Origin: Bacilli bacterium
GTDB lineage: Bacteria > Bacillota_I > Bacilli_A > RF39 > UBA660
Assembly: GCA_017435255.1 (NCBI GenBank)
Contig: JAFSFI010000002.1
Span: forward strand, 1-64,000
Length of the DNA stretch: 64,000 nucleotides
Direction: 5' to 3'
The notes below the pieces were generated by a model. The model was not told the origin of the DNA. It made no database searches and saw only the letters and a program-made list of their open reading frames with translations. Position 1 is the first letter of the stretch. Every line of letters begins with the position of its first letter. Positions 12,459 to 19,626 of the stretch are shown in pieces. Made by a program: the position numbers and the translations under genes.

Positions 12459-12486
12459 TTGACATATTATTAAAATATGATAAAAT
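12459..12486 (+). promoter_or_regulatory. Promoter of the mgtC-like gene
   Basis: TTGACA (12459-12464), 16-base spacer, TAAAAT (12481-12486). No Mg2+ riboswitch structure is visible in the short leader. Confidence 0.7.
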
Positions 12487-12516
12487 TAATGTTTCTTAAT
12501 TAAAGGAGGTTGAAAA

Positions 12517-13230
12517 ATGGAGCATTTAGAATTTTTAGTACGTATAACTGTTTGTTTTGTTTTGGGAATCATAATAGGTATTGAAAGGCAATATAGAAGA
12601 AAAACTGCTGGAGTCAGAACTATTACTTTGGTATCATTAGGCGCATTTTTATTCGTATCAATATCTTATCTTACACCGGCTAATGACATTACTAGGATAG
12701 CAGCTCAAGTAGTGTCTGGAATAGGTTTTTTAGGTGCTGGAGTCATATTAAGAGATGGTACAAACATTAAAGGATTAAATACTGCTGCTACTTTGTGGTG
12801 TAGTGCTGCTGTCGGTACTTTAACAGCACTAGGGCTTATTCTGGAAGCTATAATAGGAGTTTCTTACATACTATTATCTAATGTGTTATTGCGTTTTGTG
12901 TCTAGAAAAATCATGAGAAAGAATAATAATCATAATAAGTCTAATTATGTTTTAATTGTAGTATGCGAAGAAGAAAAAGAAATGATAGTTAAAAATATGC
13001 TGATTCAGAAATTAAAAACACATCAAAACATAATTCAAAATTTTACTACAGAAAAAGATGATAATAAAGTAAAATTAGAAGTTAAGATGGAAACGGTCAA
13101 TGATTCATCAGATAATATCGATAATATAGTAAACAGATTATGTGTTGAACCAGGAGTTGAACTGGTTGAATATAATAAATTAGATCATTTTGTTGATGAT
13201 GACGATGATTATGATTATGAAGTAAAATAA
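12517..13230 (+). CDS. MgtC/SapB family membrane protein
   Basis: 237 residues. MgtC-family proteins are polytopic membrane proteins linked to Mg2+ stress and, in pathogens, to control of ATP synthase. Four or five helices fill the first 130 residues, with the family signature GIIIGIERQYRRKTAGVRT near the N-terminus and GFLGAGVILRDGTNIKGLNTAATLW near 75-100 (given here as two halves of one conserved block). The C-terminal part is an ACT-like soluble domain ending in an acidic tail with five consecutive Asp. AAAGGAGG precedes the ATG, and a strong promoter drives the gene alone. Transport substrate is unknown. Confidence 0.88.
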   Translation: MEHLEFLVRITVCFVLGIIIGIERQYRRKTAGVRTITLVSLGAFLFVSISYLTPANDITRIAAQVVSGIGFLGAGVILRDGTNIKGLNTAATLWCSAAVGTLTALGLILEAIIGVSYILLSNVLLRFVSRKIMRKNNNHNKSNYVLIVVCEEEKEMIVKNMLIQKLKTHQNIIQNFTTEKDDNKVKLEVKMETVNDSSDNIDNIVNRLCVEPGVELVEYNKLDHFVDDDDDYDYEVK

Positions 13231-13254
13231 TACATTAGTAAATATTAGTAGTAG

Positions 13255-13283
13255 TTGAAAATATTTATTAAATATATTATAAT
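13255..13283 (+). promoter_or_regulatory. Promoter of ssrA
   Basis: TTGAAA (13255-13260), 17-base spacer, TATAAT (13278-13283). The predicted start lies 8-9 bases downstream, matching the 5' end of mature tmRNA at 13292. Confidence 0.85.
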
Positions 13284-13291
13284 CTTCCCAT

Positions 13292-13633
13292 GGGGCCGAA
13301 TATGGTTTCGACGGGATAATTTAGTCCTAGACTGCAAGTAGGTGGCAACCTTAACTGCAAACAAAAATAACTGGAAACAGAAATCAATTAGCTTTCGCTT
13401 AATAATATAGAAGGCTGCTTCTATTATTTTCTTTTCTGCGGAAAATCTTAGAGGCTCAAACTTAGCAGAATATATTATTTCTTTTCCTAGAGAGATAATG
13501 AAGTTTATAGGATAGTTGTATTATTGTTCGTTAACTAGCTTATAATACAATGAATGTTACTAGTTAACTAAACTTGTAGATGTCTTTGATGGAGTTATTT
13601 CGGACGGGAGTTCGATTCTCCCCGGTTCCACCA
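13292..13633 (+). ncRNA. ssrA: Transfer-messenger RNA (tmRNA)
   Basis: tmRNA rescues stalled ribosomes. The 5' end GGGGCCGAATATGGTTTCGA and the 3' end CGGTTCC-ACCA form the tRNA-like acceptor stem (GGGGCCG with CGGTTCC, two G-U pairs), with T arm GGGAG-TTCGATT-CTCCC and an encoded CCA (13631-13633). The tag ORF is best read from GGA at 13373: G-N-R-N-Q-L-A-F-A, then TAA TAA (13400-13405), so the added tag is (A)GNRNQLAFA. A second possible frame starting at GCA 13357 lacks the usual hydrophobic A-rich end. Its partner smpB is nearby. Confidence 0.96.
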
Positions 13634-13670
13634 AATTGGTATGAAACTCGAGCTTTTCGGGATAAATATA

Positions 13671-13709
13671 AAAACTACTCTCAAATTAAATTGAAAGTAG
13701 TTTTATTTT
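13671..13709 (+). terminator. ssrA terminator
   Basis: AAAACTACT (13671-13679) pairs with AGTAGTTTT (13696-13704), with a second inner stem TCAA/TTGA, followed by ATTTTG. Confidence 0.75.
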
Positions 13710-13756
13710 GACAATTTACAAACATACCTGCACAATGATAAATAATCGTGTATATG

Positions 13757-14272
13757 TTATTTTGTTTTTTTATATATTTTATTATCAGAAAAGATATCTT
13801 TACTTGCTACTAGAACTTTTCGCCAATAATCACTTTTTTCAAAGTTGTTAATAATGATTTTTCCTTTTGTTCTAGAGCAATGTATAAAATAATTATCGCC
13901 TAAATAAATTCCACAATGACCAGGATATTTATTGTTTGCTTTTGGTTCATTATCATCCATAGATTGCCTATGAAAAAATACAATATCACCTTTTCTAATA
14001 ACGCTTAAATCTTTGTTTAGAATATCTTGTTTATATAATATAATTTTACCATAAGTACTAGTCATAATTTTAGTAGTTGTTGACAACCCGATTCCTTCAT
14101 GGTATAAGTTTAAATTGCATATCTCATTATATATAAACCATACAAATCCAGCACAATCAAATGTGTCTGGTCCATGTTTTCCATGTTCATATAATTTATT
14201 GCGTTGTAGTATAGCTAGTTTTATTAATTTTTCTCTTAAAATAATTTCATCATTTATATTTGCTTTAATCAC
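13757..14272 (-). CDS. NlpC/P60-family cysteine hydrolase, no signal peptide
   Basis: 171 residues. NlpC/P60 enzymes cut peptide links in cell-wall stem peptides. The catalytic Cys is in DTFDCAGFVWF (Cys40), the His in YPGHCGIYLG (His119), and GDIVFF and the later IHCS strand fit the fold. There is no secretion signal and no cell-wall-binding domain, so it may act inside or leave by another route. The start is odd: the only candidate is GTG at 14272, and the AGGAG sequence runs straight into it (AGGAGTG) instead of standing 5-9 bases away. A minus-strand promoter and a 19-codon ORF lie upstream. Confidence 0.72.
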   Translation of the reverse strand: MIKANINDEIILREKLIKLAILQRNKLYEHGKHGPDTFDCAGFVWFIYNEICNLNLYHEGIGLSTTTKIMTSTYGKIILYKQDILNKDLSVIRKGDIVFFHRQSMDDNEPKANNKYPGHCGIYLGDNYFIHCSRTKGKIIINNFEKSDYWRKVLVASKDIFSDNKIYKKTK

Positions 14273-14288
14273 TCCTATCTTTTTTTAT

Positions 14289-14348
14289 TTAAAAGATGAA
14301 ACAATCAAATTTTAAATGATGATAAATTAGAACAATACATTTTTTCAT
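14289..14348 (-). CDS. Possible 19-residue leader ORF upstream of the NlpC/P60 gene
   Basis: Minus-strand ATG at 14348 behind GGAAGTGATTGG encodes MKKCIVLIYHHLKFDCFIF and stops at 14289, 17 bases before the NlpC/P60 start. It sits just after the promoter, so it would be the first ORF on that message. It may be a leader peptide or chance. Confidence 0.3.
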   Translation of the reverse strand: MKKCIVLIYHHLKFDCFIF

Positions 14349-14375
14349 ACCAATCACTTCCAAATAGTTATTAGT

Positions 14376-14404
14376 ATTATGGCAAAATATGTTTTATTTG
14401 TCAA
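14376..14404 (-). promoter_or_regulatory. Promoter reading toward the NlpC/P60 gene
   Basis: On the minus strand: TTGACA (14404-14399), 17-base spacer, CATAAT (14381-14376) with a TG before the -10 box. The remaining gene-free stretch up to 14616 is very A+T-rich and shows nothing recognisable. Confidence 0.6.
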
Positions 14405-14616
14405 ATTTGTAGTATATAGTATTAATAGTATGAATGATATTAAAACCGAAAAAATATGACTAAAAGGTTGTAGATTTTTTGTTGAATACTCTAGTTGTAA
14501 AGATTCGAGTTTTATAATATTACAATAATTAAAGAATCAAATAAAATTAAAATAATTTGTGAATAAAGCGAAATATAATTTATTAAATAAATTGGTTCTT
14601 ATTAAATAAAAAAATA

Positions 14617-14648
14617 AAAACGCAACTAATAATTGATAATTGCATTTT
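14617..14648 (-). terminator. Terminator of the double-glycine peptide unit
   Basis: Read on the minus strand, AAAATGCAA pairs with TTGCGTTTT (one G-U pair) and is followed by T-rich sequence, directly after the peptide gene. Confidence 0.65.
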
Positions 14649-14658
14649 TAATTTTAAT

Positions 14659-14871
14659 TTATATTTTTTTTGTACTTTGTTCATCTATATCAGATTGATT
14701 TCCATATGATAAACTCTCTAATTGTGCTTTTATTTTAGTTAACTCTTCTACAGATTTACCATTTAGTATTTCATCCATATTATTTTTAGAAGCAAACTCG
14801 ACTGCTCCTTGTAGAGTAGTTCCACCTATCACTAAGTTTAATTGCTCAATACTTAATTCTTTGTCTTCCAT
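14659..14871 (-). CDS. Small peptide with a double-glycine (bacteriocin-type) leader
   Basis: 70 residues. The first 17 residues, MEDKELSIEQLNLVIGG, fit the double-glycine leader of class II bacteriocins and pheromones (acidic start, ELS..QL..V.GG), which is normally cut after the second Gly by a C39-peptidase ABC transporter. The predicted mature part would be 53 residues, polar and mixed in charge (TTLQGAVEFASKNNMDEIL...), without Cys pairs or a clear amphipathic helix. The start has CGGAGG upstream. It follows a small membrane protein gene on the same strand, a layout typical of bacteriocin and immunity or accessory genes. No processing transporter is visible nearby. A Nif11-type precursor is an alternative. 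Confidence 0.6.
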   Translation of the reverse strand: MEDKELSIEQLNLVIGGTTLQGAVEFASKNNMDEILNGKSVEELTKIKAQLESLSYGNQSDIDEQSTKKI

Positions 14872-14924
14872 AAAAACCTCCGTTCATACTATAAATTGTG
14901 CTAAAAAGCTGGTAAAGATAATAT

Positions 14925-15206
14925 TTACCATCTTTTAATATTGTGTTTATTTTTTAACCATGCTGTAAAATTGATATTAAAAACCAGTTTGCATGCTTCT
15001 TCTACTAATATAATTATAAATAGTACATTTATTGAAAAGTAAGAGTTAGTCTGCGTATCTATGAATATGCATGTTGCAAGGAAAGCTATTGATAATAATT
15101 GAATTATTGTTAATTGAATCCAAATATCTTTTCCACCTGGTGTTGATTTGAATTCTTTTTTGTATTTCTTCTTTTCTGAAAGGGATAAATCATAATATGT
15201 TTTCAT
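14925..15206 (-). CDS. Small two-helix membrane protein upstream of the GG-leader peptide
   Basis: 93 residues with no recognised family. A charged N-terminus (LSLSEKKKYKKEFKS) is followed by two transmembrane helices (about 30-50 and 58-78) and a basic tail ending NKHNIKRW. The gene has an excellent AAAGGAG site and lies 53 bases upstream of the double-glycine peptide gene on the same strand. Immunity proteins of small bacteriocins often look like this, but that role is only an inference from position. A TATAAT box sits at 15251-15256 on the minus strand, and a 6-bp hairpin (15224-15238) lies in the leader. Confidence 0.55.
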   Translation of the reverse strand: MKTYYDLSLSEKKKYKKEFKSTPGGKDIWIQLTIIQLLSIAFLATCIFIDTQTNSYFSINVLFIIILVEEACKLVFNINFTAWLKNKHNIKRW

Positions 15207-15378
15207 GCAGTCTCCTTTCTGGCATCATTAAAAATGATCCTATTTCTAATATTATAATAGCATAATTTTTTTTTGTTTAAAGGTTCTTGGATGAATTTAT
15301 ACAGTTATTTACAGTGATATTTTTTTTAAATTGTATAAAATTAGATTTATTAATTCATTATATAACAGGAGGGATATA

Positions 15379-15816
15379 ATGAGTAATGATAAAAATGAAG
15401 TAAATGTTTTAGATGAATTAAATAAAGGAGCGTGTATGGGCTGTGATGCAATTGACTTTATTATGGATAAAGTCAAAGACGACGGTTTAAAGCAAGAATT
15501 AAATAGACAATATGAGAAATATAAAGGTATTTCAGATAAGATAGAAAGGCTTTATCCAGAATATAGTAATAAAGAACCACATGAAACTAGTGCAATGAAT
15601 AAGGCTATGACTTGGTATGGAATTGAGATGAAAACTTTTATGGATGATAGTACTTCTAAGCTTGCTGAACTTTTAATGCAAGGAACTAATATGGGGATTA
15701 TTGAAGGTAGAAGATTATTAAACCATAAAGATACAGAACCTGAAGTTCATGCTCTAGTTCAAGAATATGTGGCTATGCAGGAAGACGCAGTAGAAAAACT
15801 TAAAGCCTTTTTATAA
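15379..15816 (+). CDS. Hypothetical four-helix (ferritin-like, DUF2383-type) protein
   Basis: 145 residues from ATG 15379, chosen for the AGGAGGG site 6 bases upstream. The sequence is almost all helical with four predicted helices: a CMGCDAIDFIMDKV segment, a KGISDKIERLYPEY segment, a central MTWYGIEMKTF helix, and NMGIIEGRRLLNH followed by PEVHALVQEYVAMQED. The pattern resembles PA2169/DUF2383 ferritin-like proteins of Bacillota, but I cannot identify a complete metal site, so the assignment is tentative. It is a single-gene unit closed by a strong terminator. Confidence 0.6.
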   Translation: MSNDKNEVNVLDELNKGACMGCDAIDFIMDKVKDDGLKQELNRQYEKYKGISDKIERLYPEYSNKEPHETSAMNKAMTWYGIEMKTFMDDSTSKLAELLMQGTNMGIIEGRRLLNHKDTEPEVHALVQEYVAMQEDAVEKLKAFL

Positions 15817-15821
15817 TGTGT

Positions 15822-15845
15822 AAACTAGTCATAAGACTAGTTTTT
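15822..15845 (+). terminator. Terminator after the four-helix protein gene
   Basis: AAACTAGTC, loop ATAA, GACTAGTTT plus T run. An extended -10 box (TGGTATAAT, 15861-15869) for the next gene follows at once. Confidence 0.85.
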
Positions 15846-15901
15846 ATTATATAAAATAAGTGGTATAATAATTGTAGAGTGTAGTTATTAGAGGTGATAA
15901 T

Positions 15902-17209
15902 ATGGGAAAATTAGTAGAGCTTAATGGTAAAGAATATGATGAATATGTAAAGAATCATCCTACTAAATCTCATTTTTTGCAATCATATGCCTGGGGAGAA
16001 TTTGCCAAGAAAGAAAAGGGGTTAACTCCATATTATTTAGGGCTTATTGATAGCAAGAAAAATATATTAGGTGCTGCTTTGTTGTTGCAGAAACACCTTC
16101 CTTTTGGATTATCTTATTTTTATTCACCAAGAGGATTTGTAATAGATTTTTCTAATGAAAAATTATTAAGAGAGTTTTCTACTAAAACAATTTCTTTTGT
16201 AAAAAGTAAAAAAGGGATATTTTTAAAAATTGATCCTGATCTTATTTGGCGTGAAGAAAATAATAAGGGTGAAGAAGTAGATAATAAGTATGATTGTAAA
16301 AAGGTATTTTATAATTTGAAAAAGATAGGGTTTCGTCATCAGGGGTTTACTAAAAACTTTGAAACGATGCAGCCAAGATATACTTTTAGAATAAATTTGG
16401 ATCGAAACTTTGAAGAAATTGAGGCTAATTTTTCTAAGACTGTAAAACAACGTATTAAGAAAGGAACTTCTTTGGGAACTGAAGTTAAAATTGGAACTAT
16501 TGATGACATAGAAGAATTTAGTAAACTTATGGATATGACAGAAGATAGAAAAGATTTTGTATCTCATGATATGAAGTATTATAAGTCATTATATGAAATA
16601 TACAATAAACACAATAAAATGAATCTTTTCATTGGTAGTATAAATACGAATAAAGTTATAGAGGATTATTCTAAAGAAAAATCTGATCTGCAATTATCTT
16701 TAGATAAACTTGTTCAAAAAGAGAATCTTAGTACAGCTAATCAAAAAAAGAAAAAAGAAATAGAAATGCGTATTGATAAACTTAATGAATATATAGAGGA
16801 ATATATGTCTGCCAAAAATAAATATGGAGATTCGATTGTATTAAATTCACATGTAATAATAGAATATGGTAATAAAGCTTGGACTTTATATGCCGGTAAT
16901 CACAATGTTTTGTCCTCAGCTCAGTCTAATTACAAAGTTTATTATGAGCATATTAAATATTGTCATGATAAAGGAATAAAGTATTATGACCATTTTGGTA
17001 CTGTTGGTGACTTAAATCCTAAAAATCCGAGATATGGATTGCATGTTTTTAAAAAATCTTTTGGTGGCAATTATATAGAGTTTATTGGAGAGTTTGATTA
17101 TGTTATTAACCCATTTATGTATTTTTGTTTTACTAAATTAGTACCTTTATATAGAAAAATAATAAGAAGAAGAGCAAAAAAAAGACTTCATGCATCTGTT
17201 AATAAATAA
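15902..17209 (+). CDS. FemAB-family peptidoglycan bridge aminoacyltransferase (copy 2)
   Basis: 435 residues. It shares the FemX/FemA layout of the protein at 4441-5697: QSYAWGEFAKKEKG, YFYSPRGFVIDF, LKIDPD, then FSKTVKQRIKKGTSLG opening the second GNAT-like half. A long charged helical arm (about 255-308, rich in Lys, Glu, Asn) is the tRNA-binding coiled coil of the family. The C-terminal half has YAGNHNVLSSAQSNY, YDHFGTVGDL, GLHVFKKSFGG and GEFDYVINP. The arm is longer than in copy 1 and the copies are diverged, so they probably add different residues. The start follows GAGGTGATAAT, with an extended -10 box 33 bases upstream. Confidence 0.9.
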   Translation: MGKLVELNGKEYDEYVKNHPTKSHFLQSYAWGEFAKKEKGLTPYYLGLIDSKKNILGAALLLQKHLPFGLSYFYSPRGFVIDFSNEKLLREFSTKTISFVKSKKGIFLKIDPDLIWREENNKGEEVDNKYDCKKVFYNLKKIGFRHQGFTKNFETMQPRYTFRINLDRNFEEIEANFSKTVKQRIKKGTSLGTEVKIGTIDDIEEFSKLMDMTEDRKDFVSHDMKYYKSLYEIYNKHNKMNLFIGSINTNKVIEDYSKEKSDLQLSLDKLVQKENLSTANQKKKKEIEMRIDKLNEYIEEYMSAKNKYGDSIVLNSHVIIEYGNKAWTLYAGNHNVLSSAQSNYKVYYEHIKYCHDKGIKYYDHFGTVGDLNPKNPRYGLHVFKKSFGGNYIEFIGEFDYVINPFMYFCFTKLVPLYRKIIRRRAKKRLHASVNK

Positions 17210-17213
17210 TAAG

Positions 17214-17246
17214 AAAGAGCTAATCTTTTACGAAGATTCGCTCTTT
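17214..17246. terminator. Bidirectional terminator between femAB copy 2 and the LytTR regulator
   Basis: AAAGAGC (17214-17220) pairs with GCTCTTT (17240-17246), with inner pairing AATCTT/AAGATT; T-rich on both strands. Confidence 0.75.
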
Positions 17247-17948
17247 TATTTTATTCTTATATTTTTTTGACAGTAATTCTATATTTGAACCGTTATTAAA
17301 GTATATTTTTTGTTGTTTGAAATCAAAATTGATAACTTTTTTGAAGTTTACTAGACAAGATTTATGTGTTCTAAGTAAAGTTGAACTATATTTTTGTTCG
17401 AAAAACTTTAATGCTTTATTACTATATACTTTATTTGATTCAGTTTGTATTATAGTTTTTCTTTTTTTGTTGTCTGTAGTCATATAAACTATTTTTGATA
17501 ATGGTATAGCATAAATTGAATTTTTTTCTATCAATTTTAAAATTTCTTTATTTTCTTTTATTCTTTCTAAAATTTTTAGTATGTTTTTTTCTAAACTTTC
17601 TTCAATATCCTCTTTTTTTGATATTAAAGAGAAAACTTCAACAACACTTTTTAATATTTTGATACTATATTCTTCTTCATATGCTGTTAAAAATATAATG
17701 GTTGCCTCTTTATCGTATAGCCTTATTTTTCTTGCTGCGTCTATTCCGTTTTTGCTTTGTGTTTTAATATCTAGTATATATATCTTGTTTTCAAACTCTT
17801 TTTCTGTATAAGAAATAAATATATTATTATATTCTTCAAATATCTTTTTATTATATTCGAAATTAGTTTTGATCATTATTTTATCAATTATAGATGATAC
17901 TTGTTCTCTCCAAATAACATTATCATCTACGATTATAAAATTTATCAT
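17220..17948 (-). CDS. LytTR-type response regulator (AgrA/ComE-like), orphan
   Basis: 242 residues. The N-terminal receiver domain has the acidic pair Asp8-Asp9, the phospho-acceptor Asp60 in IYILDIKT, and Thr in IIFLTAYEEE, but the usual conserved Lys lies in an altered SLISKKED segment. The C-terminal LytTR DNA-binding domain (about 138-240) has IPLSKIVYMTTDNKKR, TLLRTHKSCLVNFKKV and a final SKKYKNKIKE. Such regulators control bacteriocin, competence and quorum-sensing genes by binding direct repeats. No histidine kinase is adjacent. A 38-residue ORF lies 36 bases upstream on the same strand. GGAGGGATAAG precedes the start. Confidence 0.85.
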   Translation of the reverse strand: MINFIIVDDNVIWREQVSSIIDKIMIKTNFEYNKKIFEEYNNIFISYTEKEFENKIYILDIKTQSKNGIDAARKIRLYDKEATIIFLTAYEEEYSIKILKSVVEVFSLISKKEDIEESLEKNILKILERIKENKEILKLIEKNSIYAIPLSKIVYMTTDNKKRKTIIQTESNKVYSNKALKFFEQKYSSTLLRTHKSCLVNFKKVINFDFKQQKIYFNNGSNIELLSKKYKNKIKERIFVKD

Positions 17949-17984
17949 CTTATCCCTCCAATACTGCTAGAGGCACTAATATTG

Positions 17985-18101
17985 TTAAATTATATCAGTT
18001 ATGTCTAGTCTTTTGATTACATTTTCAATATTATCTTTTTTAATACATAAAAGTTTTAAAAATACTCTTTTTTTGTACTTTTTGGTTATAATATACAACA
18101 T
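17985..18101 (-). CDS. Small basic 38-residue ORF upstream of the LytTR regulator
   Basis: Minus-strand ATG at 18101 behind AAAGGAAAG opens a 38-codon ORF ending 36 bases before the regulator start. The product begins MLYIITKKYKKRVFLKLLC, is strongly basic, and has one Cys and no clear leader or Gly-Gly site. It is in the right place for a regulatory or signal peptide co-expressed with the regulator. Without homologues this is only a candidate gene. Confidence 0.4.
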   Translation of the reverse strand: MLYIITKKYKKRVFLKLLCIKKDNIENVIKRLDITDII

Positions 18102-18290
18102 TTTCTCTTTCCTTTCTATTTTTTATTAGAATAACACAACTGAAAATGTTTTTTTAAAAAGTTGCGCAAAATTACTTTATTTTTGCATAAAATAAAAAAA
18201 GTAAACAAACCATTAACTTAGTAATTTTAAATTTGGTTGTAAAAAATAACAAAAAGTGTTAATATTATATTTAGAATAGAGGGTGTTGCT

Positions 18291-18725
18291 ATGGACTTTA
18301 TAATTGATTTTTTTATAGGGATAGATGGATGGTTGTATTATACAATTTTGGTGATTAATACTATTTTGATTTTTGCTATAATTGGTTATCTTGGTGAAAA
18401 GAATAATGAACAATTATTAAAAGTTGGAATGGCTGTTTCAAGTCCTAATATAAAAAGTGGTACTACTAATTTGACACCTACTCATTCTTCTGCACCTGTG
18501 AATCAGAATACTACTGTTCAAAATGGCCAACCTATAAATCATCAACAAGTTAATACTGTAGTGCCTAATAATGCACAAATTAATCCTAGTAATGTTACAT
18601 CAGGTGTTACTAATTCGGCGCAAAGCCATAATTTAAACCAAAATATTAGCCCAACTACTTCGAATGAACAAACACCATCAGTGTTGGTTATTAATAGTAC
18701 TAATGTGAACAAAGATGTTAAATAG
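18291..18725 (+). CDS. Hypothetical membrane-anchored protein with Asn/Thr/Gln-rich tail
   Basis: 144 residues, family not recognised. One or two hydrophobic helices occupy residues 1-34 (IIDFFIGIDGWLYYTILVIN...IFAIIGYLG). The rest (about 55-144) is low-complexity and rich in Asn, Thr, Ser and Gln, with no charged clusters, consistent with a disordered tail. GAGGGTG precedes the ATG. The gene ends in a terminator that overlaps its last codons, so it is separate from cdaA downstream. The 165 bases upstream of it hold no feature I recognise. Confidence 0.6.
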   Translation: MDFIIDFFIGIDGWLYYTILVINTILIFAIIGYLGEKNNEQLLKVGMAVSSPNIKSGTTNLTPTHSSAPVNQNTTVQNGQPINHQQVNTVVPNNAQINPSNVTSGVTNSAQSHNLNQNISPTTSNEQTPSVLVINSTNVNKDVK

Positions 18726-18750
18726 AGTATTTACTATTTACATCTTTTTT
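18711..18750 (+). terminator. Terminator after the Asn/Thr-rich protein gene
   Basis: AAAGATGTTAAATAG (18711-18725) pairs with CTATTTACATCTTT (18734-18747) with one bulged T, then a T run. TATAAT at 18753-18758 probably starts the cdaA transcript. Confidence 0.75.
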
Positions 18751-18795
18751 TGTATAATATTATAGTACCGAGAAGGTAGTTAAAGGAGCGTTTTT

Positions 18796-19626
18796 ATGAC
18801 TATAACTATAGATAGTATTTTATCAATTATTAATAAGACTGTAGATATTTTAATTGTTTGGTTAATATTTTATTATATACTAAAGAATATAAAGAATAAT
18901 GTTAAATTAACATTAATTTTTAAGGGAGTAATAATTATTGCTGCTTTAAAGATTGCATCAGACATATTTAATTTTGTTACAATTGGCGTATTGCTTGAAT
19001 ATATAATAATGTGGGGGCCGCTAGCGCTTATAATTATATTTCAACCAGAAATTAGAAATGTACTTGAACAGTTAGGTAGAAGTCAATTGCTAGGAAGACA
19101 TAAAGTTTTGACTGTTGATGAAAGGGAGAGACTAGTTTATGAAATTGTTCAATCGATGGACTATTTAAGAAAAGCTAGAATTGGTGCTTTGATTGTAATA
19201 GAACGTGATATTAGTTTGGGCGATTATATTAATAAATCTAAAAAGATATATGGGGATTTATCAAGTGAATTGTTAATATCATTATTTTTCCCAAATAACC
19301 CACTTCATGATGGAGGAGTTATTATCCAAGGAGATAGAATTAGTTGTGCTGGGGCTGTATTCCCAACAAGTAATAATATAAAGAATAATAAGAGGTTAGG
19401 AACTAGACATAGAGCTGCTATTGGTATAACTGAGGAATCTGATTGTATTTCATTAGTAGTATCAGAAGAAACAGGAAGATTATCTATCGCTGTAAAAGGA
19501 GAATTGTTCTACAACTTATCTCTTGATGATGTTAGAATGATGTTAATTGATGAATTAAGGCCAAAACAAGAATCTGATTTCGAAGATGATATAAATGAGG
19601 AAGAGATATATGAAGAAAACAAGTAA
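18796..19626 (+). CDS. cdaA: Diadenylate cyclase CdaA (c-di-AMP synthase)
   Basis: 276 residues. CdaA makes the essential second messenger c-di-AMP from two ATP at the membrane and so governs K+ and osmolyte balance. Three N-terminal transmembrane helices (about 10-80) precede the DAC domain. Motifs: the conserved IFQPEIRNVLEQLGR, PLHDGGVII (171-178), and GTRHRAAIG with Arg204-His205-Arg206. The usual DGA motif reads D-G-G here, a small change at a catalytic loop. AAAGGAGCG precedes the start. The regulator gene ybbR (cdaR) overlaps its end, the standard pair; glmM, the usual third gene, is not next to it. Confidence 0.95.
   Translation: MTITIDSILSIINKTVDILIVWLIFYYILKNIKNNVKLTLIFKGVIIIAALKIASDIFNFVTIGVLLEYIIMWGPLALIIIFQPEIRNVLEQLGRSQLLGRHKVLTVDERERLVYEIVQSMDYLRKARIGALIVIERDISLGDYINKSKKIYGDLSSELLISLFFPNNPLHDGGVIIQGDRISCAGAVFPTSNNIKNNKRLGTRHRAAIGITEESDCISLVVSEETGRLSIAVKGELFYNLSLDDVRMMLIDELRPKQESDFEDDINEEEIYEENK

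Noticed and set aside
13357-13414. Alternative tmRNA tag frame from GCA 13357
   Set aside because: It ends LII before TAG and lacks the hydrophobic Ala-rich end and double stop seen in the GGA frame.
14400-14560. Possible CRISPR or tracrRNA-like sequence
   Set aside because: Words such as GGTTGTAGATTT and GATTCGAGTTTT look vaguely familiar, but there are no repeated units and no cas genes.
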